A DNA stretch of 51,703 nucleotides, from positions 1 to 51,703 of the forward strand of contig JAHHQS010000005.1 in the NCBI GenBank assembly GCA_020026285.1, read 5' to 3'. The notes under the pieces were generated by a model that was not told where the DNA came from, did not search any database, and saw only the letters and a program-made list of their open reading frames with translations. Shown here one piece after another: positions 44,757-51,703 of this stretch (within the stretch, counting starts at the first letter, position 1; each line of letters starts with the position of its first letter). A program made the translations under genes and the position numbers. The stretch comes from Parabacteroides sp. (GTDB taxonomy: Bacteria; Bacteroidota; Bacteroidia; Bacteroidales; Tannerellaceae).

Positions 44757-47372
44757 ATGAACAAGCATGTATTTAATTTCACCAGGATTCAACTTTTGTT
44801 AGTGCTTTTAGTATGTAACTTTATAACAATAGCAGCTGAAGAACTCAAGGTGAATTCCAGAATGAGTTATTATACAACAGAGGAAAATGCTGAAATCATG
44901 ATTTATATTCCATCCGGAAAAGGTAAAGCTTTTCTGGATGGAAAAGATTATTTGCTCGAACCAGGACTCAATCTGATTCCTGTAAAAGTCAATACCTTGA
45001 AGACGGGTTCGAATGTACGATTAATTTCGATTGAATATCAAGGTAATAAAAAAGACTATCCAGTCGATCTTGTACGTCTTTCTCCAAAAGCAAACGAAGT
45101 AAAAATAGACTATACAACCGGAGGTCTGTATGTTGATGGACTTCCTTTCCTGCCAACCGGTTTCTACTCCAGTCTAAATGAGAATAATTATACTTTTCTG
45201 AAGAGTGAGGTAACTCAAGGTATTAATCTGTATTCTCCTTATCATAATATTGTAAAGGAAAATCAAAATAATCGAATGGGATATCTTGATTTGTGTGCAC
45301 AATTAGGTATTAAAGTTAATTATAATGTATGTAGTCTGGCAGCAACAAAAGGCGGTGTCGGAATAAAAAGTACTGAATCTGAAGAAAAAAGATTTCAAAG
45401 TCTACGAGAAGAAATCATGAGAGTCAAAGATCACCCGGCATTACTTTCATATTACATTGCTGACGAACCGGATGGACAAGGAATAAGTCCCGAGACCTTA
45501 CAACGCTCCTATGATTTAATTCATGAAATTGATCCATATCACCCAATATCTGTTGTAATCATCAGTTCTCTCCCGGCTAAAAGATATGCTAAGACCTACG
45601 ACATCATCATGGCTGACCCATATCCCGTACCAAATGCTCCTGCTAAAGAAGCTCCTCGTATGATTAAGGATATCTATCAACAAATGCGTTATGAAAAAGC
45701 TGTATGGCTGGTACCACAAGTCTTTGGAGGCGGAGAAATCTGGACAAGAGAATCAACAGCCAGAGAAGTAAGGATTATGTGTTATGGAAGTATTTTAGAT
45801 GGAGCTAGGGGAATACAAGGTTTCCATCGTATGCCAGATTCCGGATCACCTTTGTTATGGAACGGATTTAAAGAAATTGCTGTAGAGCTACAACAAATTT
45901 CATCTTATCTATTTGATCCGGATTCAAAAGCAATAGATATGAAGAATGAACAAATTAAAGCCCGGGCTTTTCATGCTAACGGGAATCTGTTAATAATTGC
46001 TCAGAATATGGAAAATGAGCCTTGCTCTCTAACCTTAGATATTCCAGAAAACCCTATTCATAACACGGCCGATGTTGTTTTTGAAAACAGAAAAATAAAT
46101 ATCAGTCATAATCAGATAAAAGATCTTTTGCCTGCATTTGGAACAGGCATATATAAAATAGCTTTACAAAAAAGTACATCCAAAATTTCTATAGGAAATC
46201 TGATGGTTAATCCTAGCTTTGAAGTTTCTGCTGAAGCAGGAGAAATGATTGGAGGAAGTGGTGGAGCTGGTGGTAACGGAGCGACATTACTACCCGAAAC
46301 CAGATTCGCTTTTGATGGAGAAACATCTTTACGCCTAAACAATCCTTATCCAAACGCAGGAGCAGTCAGACGATTATTCCCTATAGATAATGAATCTGAC
46401 AGAACTTACATTCTTTCTGTGTGGGCAAAAGCTGATAAACGTTCCATCGAACTAAACAAATCCAGAGACCAGAAGATGAAATTTAAATTGGCTCTAGGCT
46501 CCTTGGGGGAGAATGAATTCGAACTGACTTCTGACTGGAAAAAATATGAAGTAATTTGTCCCCCTCAAGAATATAAACGTACTCATCATGGAGGAGTTTC
46601 AGGATCTATAGCTTTGCTAAGCGAAGGAACAGCATGGTTCGATTTAGTTCAAATCACTCCTGAGATACATATTCAGTCAGACAGAACAAAAGACAAGAAA
46701 GGCTTTATTATTTCTATGGAATGCTATTTGAATAATGGCAAAATACATTATACAACTAACGGCAAAGAACCGACTCTCTCTTCTCCTATTTATAAAGATC
46801 CTTTTGAAGTGAGAACAGTACAAAATATTAAGGCTAAAGTTTTTGTTGGAGAAAAAGGTTATACGACTTATTCTAAAACAATTGCTGCTCACAAAGCTTT
46901 GGATGCAAAAGTTTCTTATCTCTTGCCTTATAGTGATAAATATAATGCCGGAGGTGATAAGGCTATGACTGATGGTATTTTTGCACCAATGAATGCGCAG
47001 GCTCCTTTCTGGCATGGTTATCTTAAAAACGACATTGATCTGATTGTTGATTTAGGTAGCATCCAGAAAATCAACAAAGTTGAACTTGGTTTTATGCAAT
47101 CACTGACAGCCTGGGTTATGCCTCCTAAATCTTTGGAAATATTCATTTCGACTGATGGAGAAAATTATAAAAAGGCAGGAAAGATTATCTACGGAGAAGC
47201 CAGACAAGGTGCTGGTGAATACGATTATAATAGAATACCGTTTGTTATCGACAAGATCAATAAAAAGGCACGATATATTCATATTAAAGCCGAACACCCA
47301 AAAACTCTTCCTTCATGGCACAAAGTCATGGGAGAATCGTGGATGTTTATTGATGAGATTGTTGTAGAATAA
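44757..47372 (+). CDS. secreted multidomain glycoside hydrolase-like protein
   Basis: A protein of 871 residues with a signal peptide (about 1-27). A beta domain (30-110) is followed by a TIM-barrel-like region (about 115-400) that starts with GLYVDGLPFLPTGFYSS, as in GH2/GH42-type enzymes, and has a strand-end acid in YYIADEPDG (Glu237). A beta domain then leads, after a glycine-rich linker (GGSGGAGGNG), to a carbohydrate-binding-like domain (about 490-650), a chitobiase/Fn3-associated strand unit (KIHYTTNGKEPTLSSPIY, about 670-710), and a C-terminal discoidin-like F5/8 type C domain (about 730-871; IDLIVDLGSIQKINKVELG). I cannot place it in a numbered GH family, and a second catalytic carboxylate is not identified. 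It is the second gene of the SGNH operon. No SusC/SusD pair is nearby. Confidence 0.78.
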   Translation: MNKHVFNFTRIQLLLVLLVCNFITIAAEELKVNSRMSYYTTEENAEIMIYIPSGKGKAFLDGKDYLLEPGLNLIPVKVNTLKTGSNVRLISIEYQGNKKDYPVDLVRLSPKANEVKIDYTTGGLYVDGLPFLPTGFYSSLNENNYTFLKSEVTQGINLYSPYHNIVKENQNNRMGYLDLCAQLGIKVNYNVCSLAATKGGVGIKSTESEEKRFQSLREEIMRVKDHPALLSYYIADEPDGQGISPETLQRSYDLIHEIDPYHPISVVIISSLPAKRYAKTYDIIMADPYPVPNAPAKEAPRMIKDIYQQMRYEKAVWLVPQVFGGGEIWTRESTAREVRIMCYGSILDGARGIQGFHRMPDSGSPLLWNGFKEIAVELQQISSYLFDPDSKAIDMKNEQIKARAFHANGNLLIIAQNMENEPCSLTLDIPENPIHNTADVVFENRKINISHNQIKDLLPAFGTGIYKIALQKSTSKISIGNLMVNPSFEVSAEAGEMIGGSGGAGGNGATLLPETRFAFDGETSLRLNNPYPNAGAVRRLFPIDNESDRTYILSVWAKADKRSIELNKSRDQKMKFKLALGSLGENEFELTSDWKKYEVICPPQEYKRTHHGGVSGSIALLSEGTAWFDLVQITPEIHIQSDRTKDKKGFIISMECYLNNGKIHYTTNGKEPTLSSPIYKDPFEVRTVQNIKAKVFVGEKGYTTYSKTIAAHKALDAKVSYLLPYSDKYNAGGDKAMTDGIFAPMNAQAPFWHGYLKNDIDLIVDLGSIQKINKVELGFMQSLTAWVMPPKSLEIFISTDGENYKKAGKIIYGEARQGAGEYDYNRIPFVIDKINKKARYIHIKAEHPKTLPSWHKVMGESWMFIDEIVVE

Positions 47373-47378
47373 TATTTC

Positions 47379-47423
47379 AAGAATCCTGCTTATCAGCCGT
47401 CATTGGTAAGCAGGATTCTTTTC
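47379..47423 (+). terminator. terminator of the SGNH/glycosidase operon
   Basis: A perfect 14-bp stem (47379-47392 with 47407-47420) followed by TTTT. Confidence 0.9.
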
Positions 47424-47493
47424 AATCTAAAATTAACCTAATCCTTGCAACATTTATTAAAACCTATAAATTTTCTAATTTAGAGAAATAGCA

Positions 47494-47501
47494 TATCTTT
47501 G
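47494..47501 (+). promoter_or_regulatory. -7 promoter box of the LolA-like gene
   Basis: TATCTTTG, an exact match, 29 bases before the ATG at 47523. It covers an upstream in-frame TTG that would extend the protein and so rules it out. Confidence 0.65.
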
Positions 47502-47522
47502 TCTATTATAAAATCTTTGAAA

Positions 47523-48173
47523 ATGATCAGACTAAAGAATTTCTTATTTATATTAAATCTGCTTTTTTTAGGAGTTATATTTCAAGCTAGCGCACAAGAC
47601 GCTGCTTCTATTCTTGACAAAGCAGCACAGGCTTATGAACAATCGAACGGTATCAAGGCTAATTTTGCATTACATTCTGTTGTACCGGAACAAAATATTT
47701 CTGAGAGTTATGAAGGTGTCGTCGAAATGAGTAAAGACAAATTCAAACTTACAACTCCAGACATGATTACCTGGTACAATGGAGAAACACAATGGGTATT
47801 TGTTATGCAAAGTGAAGAAGTAAATGTTACTACTCCTAGTGGAGATGAATTACAATTTACTAATCCGGCAATTCTTTTAAAACAATATAAAAAGGGGTTC
47901 AAGGCTGTTTATAAAGGTATAACAACCACTCAGGAAGCGAAATCTGCTTATGAAATAGAATTGATCCCTAAAATAAAAAAGGATATTAAACAGATAGATA
48001 TTCAAATCGATAAAATATCCAACTTGCCAGCAAGCATCCGCATTACGGACAAAAAGAATGCAATAACAACAATCCATATTTCTCAATGGGAAACAGGATT
48101 AAACCATCCTGATTCATTTTTTGTTTTTAATGAAAATGATTATCCTGATGCAGAAGTTGTTGATCTTAGATAA
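47523..48173 (+). CDS. LolA-like periplasmic lipoprotein carrier
   Basis: A protein of 216 residues with a signal peptide ending in FQASA-QD (about 1-24). The mature part follows the LolA/LolB fold pattern: helix ASILDKAAQAYEQSNGIKANF, then strands with MSKDKFKLTTPDMITWYNGETQWVF. LolA ferries lipoproteins from the inner membrane to LolB. The family (COG2834) is diverse, so a role in carrying another lipid or lipoprotein cannot be excluded. The start at 47523 is fixed by the promoter. trxB follows after 36 bases with no terminator between. Confidence 0.88.
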   Translation: MIRLKNFLFILNLLFLGVIFQASAQDAASILDKAAQAYEQSNGIKANFALHSVVPEQNISESYEGVVEMSKDKFKLTTPDMITWYNGETQWVFVMQSEEVNVTTPSGDELQFTNPAILLKQYKKGFKAVYKGITTTQEAKSAYEIELIPKIKKDIKQIDIQIDKISNLPASIRITDKKNAITTIHISQWETGLNHPDSFFVFNENDYPDAEVVDLR

Positions 48174-48209
48174 TAATAAATAAATATAATAAATACATAA
48201 TTCAATATT

Positions 48210-49163
48210 ATGACTACAACAAACAATGAGAAGGTTCGTTGCCTTATTATAGGTTCCGGACCTGCCGGATATACAGCAGCTATTTATGCTTCCCGTGCAA
48301 ATTTATCTCCGGTATTATATGAGGGTATTCAACCTGGTGGACAATTAACGACAACTACTGAAGTAGAAAATTTCCCAGGTTATCCTGAAGGCGTTACTGG
48401 TCCTGAATTAATGGAAGATTTAAAGAAACAGGCTTTACGTTTTGGTGCAGATATTCGTACAGGAATCGTTACTGCTTCTGATTTATCTGCAGCTCCATAC
48501 AAAATTACCATTGAAAACGAAAAGGTGATTGAAGCTGATTCTTTAATTATCAGTACAGGTGCTACTGCTAAATATTTGGGCTTACCTGATGAAGCTAAAT
48601 ATGCAGGAATGGGTGTTTCCGCTTGTGCTACTTGCGACGGATTCTTCTATCGTAAAAAAAGAGTTGCTGTTGTTGGTGGAGGTGATACTGCTTGTGAAGA
48701 AGCTCTATATTTGGCAAGTCTTGCGAAAAAGGTATATCTGATTGTTAGAAAGCCATTCCTTCGTGCATCCAAAGTAATGCAGGAAAGAGTTATGAAGGCT
48801 GAAAATATCGAAGTCCTTTTTGAACATAATACTCTTGGTCTATTTGGAGAAAACGGTGTTGAAGGAGCACATTTAGTAAAACGAAAAGGTGAACCTGATG
48901 AAGAATTAGTAGATATAGCTATTGACGGATTCTTCTTAGCTATTGGTCATAAACCAAATTCAGATATCTTTAAGCCATGGCTTGAAACTGATGAAGTTGG
49001 TTATATTAAGACGATTGAAGGAACTCCTAAAACAACCGTTCCTGGCGTTTTCGCTGCTGGAGATGTTGCTGATCCTCTTTATCGTCAAGCTATTACAGCT
49101 GCCGGAAGTGGATGTAAAGCTGCAATTGAAGCAGAAAGATATTTATCAGAACACGGATTATAA
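48210..49163 (+). CDS. trxB: thioredoxin-disulfide reductase
   Basis: A protein of 317 residues with the FAD motif GSGPAG (15-20), the redox pair Cys139-Cys142 in ACATCDG, the NADPH motif VGGGDTACEEA, and the C-terminal FAD contact AAGDVADPLYRQAITAAGSG. It reduces thioredoxin with NADPH in the cytoplasm. It probably shares the transcript of the LolA-like gene. Confidence 0.98.
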   Translation: MTTTNNEKVRCLIIGSGPAGYTAAIYASRANLSPVLYEGIQPGGQLTTTTEVENFPGYPEGVTGPELMEDLKKQALRFGADIRTGIVTASDLSAAPYKITIENEKVIEADSLIISTGATAKYLGLPDEAKYAGMGVSACATCDGFFYRKKRVAVVGGGDTACEEALYLASLAKKVYLIVRKPFLRASKVMQERVMKAENIEVLFEHNTLGLFGENGVEGAHLVKRKGEPDEELVDIAIDGFFLAIGHKPNSDIFKPWLETDEVGYIKTIEGTPKTTVPGVFAAGDVADPLYRQAITAAGSGCKAAIEAERYLSEHGL

Positions 49164-49180
49164 TATCTTATAAGATATGA

Positions 49181-49226
49181 AAGAAGAGCCCGATTAGCAC
49201 TATACTAATCGGGCTCTTCTTTTTAT
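49181..49226. terminator. bidirectional terminator between trxB and the antiporter gene
   Basis: A perfect 17-bp stem (49181-49197 with 49205-49221), seven-base loop, with T-rich sequence on the plus side and TTTC on the minus side. It sits between two convergent genes. Confidence 0.9.
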
Positions 49227-49232
49227 ATCAAT

Positions 49233-51521
49233 TTATTTATTTAATATAAGAGTTGATGGCATCTTCTGCAAAGCATCACTTTCTACTTCAGAGACTTCAT
49301 TCCATGTATTATAACTTATCAACATAAAATTATAATTTGATAAAGTAGTCTGTGTCATCTTATTTGTTCTTAATACACTACCTTTATGCTGCAACTCGGT
49401 ATATTCATAAATCTTTTGATTTATGGCTTCACTATTTTCTGTATCATGAACCAAATTCAAAATAGTCAAATTAGAATCAATGGATTGTTTTAAATGATCC
49501 GCATAATTCAACAAGAATAAATCTTCTAAAGAATTTATAATAATAAGTGTATTGGAAGCTTTAACGAATTTTCGATTGACAAATACTCCAACGGGACAAA
49601 CACTCTGTTCTATAAACAACTTTGTTTTGTCTTTCAACAAACTTCCTGAATAAAACCACTCAGGGGCTTTAAAATGACGAAGGAATTTATTGTAGAAAAA
49701 TGCACGATAACGATTAGCTGCTATATCGGATGGCAAATCACTTAAAGACAAACCTGCACCAACAAGCAAGAAATCATATCCATCATTATTCGCGATATTA
49801 CAAATATCCTGTCCTGCATTGTTTGAAATTTCATAACGAGTCTTTAAAGGAATATTTAATTTCTGTGCCCCATATAAAATTGGACCAAAACTGACTTCTT
49901 CAAATTTATCTGTATGAAGAGGATTTACATCTGTACCTATCGTTAAGTGTAAAGCTGTTATTTCTAATTTATCTTTCGTACAAGCAAACATCTGATGAGC
50001 GACATCCAACATGACTTGTCCATTACTTGCTCTACCAAAAGACAAAAGCACTTTAAAGACACCAGGCATTGATTGTTGCCATTCTACTTTGTGAGGTTTA
50101 ATCTTACCCCAAGTTCTATAACAAAGTTGTATAATAGAAATCAATGGGGTTGTCATGAATGTTGTAACCAACGTCATCAAGACTAACATTACAAAAATAG
50201 GAGGAGTTAATATTTTCATATCATACCCAATGGTCAAAACAACTAGTTCCATTAGCCCTCGTGTATTCATTAAAGCTCCAATATACAAACTATCTTTCCA
50301 TGTTTCACCGACAAAACGGGCAGCAACTAATGATCCTCCAAACTTTCCAATAATAGCAACCAATATAAATATTCCACACATGTACCATAATTCAGGACTA
50401 TTTAATAATCCAATTTCCGTACGTAAACCAGTAGAGACAAAGAATAATGGCAGGAATAGTGCAAGAGATACGTCCTCTACCTTTTCTGTCATAATCTTTC
50501 TAAACTTGACATTATCTGGCATCACAACACCTGCCATAAAAGCGCCAAACAAAGCATGTAAACCTAATATTTCTGTCAGATAAGAGGAAATGATCAAGAT
50601 CAAAAACATATAGGCTACCATACTTTTATCTAAGACTTCTTTATTATGATAAATATGTCCTACCATTCTCAAAAAAGGACGAACTACAACAAACATAAAT
50701 ACCATGTATATTAAAGAAAATCCTATATTATACACTGCACTTAACATAGTTCCTGCCTGAGCTATTGCAACAACAACAGCTAAAAGGCACCATGCTGTAA
50801 TATCTCCATTAGCCGCACTAGCCAATGATATTGTTCCTAGATGCGTTTTTGTTAATCCTTTTTCTTGTATGATACGCGCTAGTACAGGGAATGCCGTAAT
50901 ACTTAATGCAATACTAATAAATAGGCCAAAGGATAAGAAAGGAGTACTTTCATATGCATATTTATTATAAAGGAAATAAGCCGTCAGCATACCTAAAAAG
51001 AAAGGAAATATAGTACTGGTATGACTAATGAGAATTGTTTCTTTCAATTTTTGTCGAACTTCTGTCAGATTCAATTCCATACCAATAGCAAACATAAATA
51101 AGATAAGTCCAAACTGACTTAAGATATTTATATTATGAAGGGATTCTAATGGAAATAGAAAAGATGACACTTCTGGAAATAAGTGTCCTAATACAGAAGG
51201 ACCTAAAACGATACCTGCAACAATCTCTCCTATAACTGTCGGCTGCTGCATTTTAACAAATAACCAACCAAAGATGCGGCAAGTTAACAGAATAACTATA
51301 ATCTGTAGAAGTAATATTCCAACTGATGTTTCAATATGATGCAACAAAAGATTTTTGAATACAACAAAACCCTCTGACAGATTATGAGGAGCATCTGTAT
51401 TAACAGCTATAGCTTCTTGCACCTGACGGGCTTCGCCTTCCTTAACAATTAGATACATTAACCCACCAAACACAACTATCATTATCACATAAAAAAGTAA
51501 ACTTTTAGTTGCCTTACTCAT
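49233..51521 (-). CDS. CPA2-type cation:proton antiporter with C-terminal USP-like region
   Basis: A protein of 762 residues from the ATG at 51521 (MSKATKSLL); a longer frame would start within the promoter. An unusual N-terminal helix (about 7-25) is separated by an extracytoplasmic stretch from 12 or so further helices of the KefB/NhaS3-like Na+/H+ exchanger domain (about 60-455; GEIVAGIVLGPSVLGH, GMELNLTEVRQKL, SIALSITAFPVLARI, FGAFMAGVVMPD). The remaining 300 residues are cytoplasmic and resemble a degenerate tandem universal-stress-protein fold (RASNGQVMLDVAHQM; DFLLVGAGLSL; CPVGVFVNR). Transported ion (Na+ or K+) unknown. Confidence 0.9.
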   Translation of the reverse strand: MSKATKSLLFYVIMIVVFGGLMYLIVKEGEARQVQEAIAVNTDAPHNLSEGFVVFKNLLLHHIETSVGILLLQIIVILLTCRIFGWLFVKMQQPTVIGEIVAGIVLGPSVLGHLFPEVSSFLFPLESLHNINILSQFGLILFMFAIGMELNLTEVRQKLKETILISHTSTIFPFFLGMLTAYFLYNKYAYESTPFLSFGLFISIALSITAFPVLARIIQEKGLTKTHLGTISLASAANGDITAWCLLAVVVAIAQAGTMLSAVYNIGFSLIYMVFMFVVVRPFLRMVGHIYHNKEVLDKSMVAYMFLILIISSYLTEILGLHALFGAFMAGVVMPDNVKFRKIMTEKVEDVSLALFLPLFFVSTGLRTEIGLLNSPELWYMCGIFILVAIIGKFGGSLVAARFVGETWKDSLYIGALMNTRGLMELVVLTIGYDMKILTPPIFVMLVLMTLVTTFMTTPLISIIQLCYRTWGKIKPHKVEWQQSMPGVFKVLLSFGRASNGQVMLDVAHQMFACTKDKLEITALHLTIGTDVNPLHTDKFEEVSFGPILYGAQKLNIPLKTRYEISNNAGQDICNIANNDGYDFLLVGAGLSLSDLPSDIAANRYRAFFYNKFLRHFKAPEWFYSGSLLKDKTKLFIEQSVCPVGVFVNRKFVKASNTLIIINSLEDLFLLNYADHLKQSIDSNLTILNLVHDTENSEAINQKIYEYTELQHKGSVLRTNKMTQTTLSNYNFMLISYNTWNEVSEVESDALQKMPSTLILNK

Positions 51522-51542
51522 GAGATTAAATTTTAGTAGTAA

Positions 51543-51550
51543 CAAAAATA
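51543..51550 (-). promoter_or_regulatory. -7 promoter box of the antiporter gene
   Basis: Minus strand TATTTTTG, an exact match, 21 bases before the ATG at 51521. Confidence 0.6.
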
Positions 51551-51651
51551 AAGAAAATCCTCTAAATCTCAATAATTAAGATCAAATTTTTTCTTCATGG
51601 TATAGAATATTCTAATTGTATATACAAAGAAAACTTTTATCGATTTTTGAT

Positions 51652-51693
51652 ATAAACAAAAGAGCCGATCCAGTAAAGACTGAACCGGCTCTT
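51652..51693 (-). terminator. terminator of a minus-strand gene beyond the window
   Basis: A 15-bp stem (51660-51674 with 51679-51693) with a four-base loop. Its two imperfect positions become G-U pairs only in minus-strand RNA, and a T-rich tract follows on that strand, so it ends a leftward gene lying to the right of the window. Confidence 0.8.
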
Positions 51694-51703
51694 CAAACCT
51701 AAA

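Noticed and set aside
1..51703. tRNA, rRNA, CRISPR, insertion sequence or prophage
   Set aside because: No cloverleaf-like segment, direct-repeat/spacer pattern, transposase or phage protein was seen on either strand.

Overview
This window comes from a member of the Bacteroidota, most likely the order Bacteroidales. The support is: promoters of the Bacteroidota type (TAnnTTTG about 20-35 bases before starts, no strong Shine-Dalgarno sequences), a roughly 1,100-residue SecA with a C-terminal zinc motif, families I associate with this phylum (DUF4105/Lnb, DUF4290, DUF4831, the PG_1098/THUMP-like methyltransferase, fused YidE-type transporter, serine palmitoyltransferase), and AT-rich DNA. The genes are chromosomal housekeeping and envelope genes. 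I see no insertion sequence, prophage, integrase, CRISPR array, tRNA or rRNA.

Layout. 1-8.9 kb: start of a glycerate kinase gene, secA, an alkaline-phosphatase-fold protein that has lost its catalytic residues, and a DUF4105 protein matching the Bacteroides lipoprotein N-acyltransferase Lnb. Next come a tandem array of 22-bp palindromes, an Mpv17/PMP22-like membrane protein and a YitT protein. 8.9-18.5 kb (all minus): gcvP, a metallo-beta-lactamase-fold hydrolase, rsmG, a DUF3298 lipoprotein, a fused ADP-forming acyl-CoA synthetase and a class A penicillin-binding protein. 18.7-24.2 kb: a six-gene biotin operon read bioB-A-F-G-C-D. 24.2-27.2 kb: an unrecognised 114-residue protein, a POT peptide transporter and DUF4831. 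27.5-32.4 kb (plus): a eukaryote-like glycogen branching enzyme, mannose-6-phosphate isomerase and a YidE-type transporter.

32.5-39.9 kb (minus): a THUMP-like methyltransferase, then a tight envelope operon DUF4290-murA-rimM-M23 peptidase-dxr-rseP. 39.9-40.5 kb has no convincing gene but carries a second palindrome array and an orphan promoter. 40.5-42.9 kb: a lipid kinase divergent from serine palmitoyltransferase, a likely sphingolipid pair. 43.0-47.4 kb: a secreted two-gene unit with a double SGNH hydrolase and a large multidomain glycoside-hydrolase-like protein. 47.5-51.6 kb: LolA-like carrier, trxB, and a cation/proton antiporter.

Most worth following up: the pseudo-phosphatase between secA and lnb; MurA with Asp in place of the fosfomycin-target Cys; a dispersed intergenic element present twice with exactly conserved 41-bp spacing of two ATCC-N4-GGAT palindromes; the two short palindrome arrays; the SGNH/glycosidase pair; and the small protein and terminator in front of the biotin operon. 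Gene functions rest on motif recognition and memory of families, not on searches. Statements about individual catalytic residues in the pseudo-phosphatase rely on my recollection of the PafA sequence.
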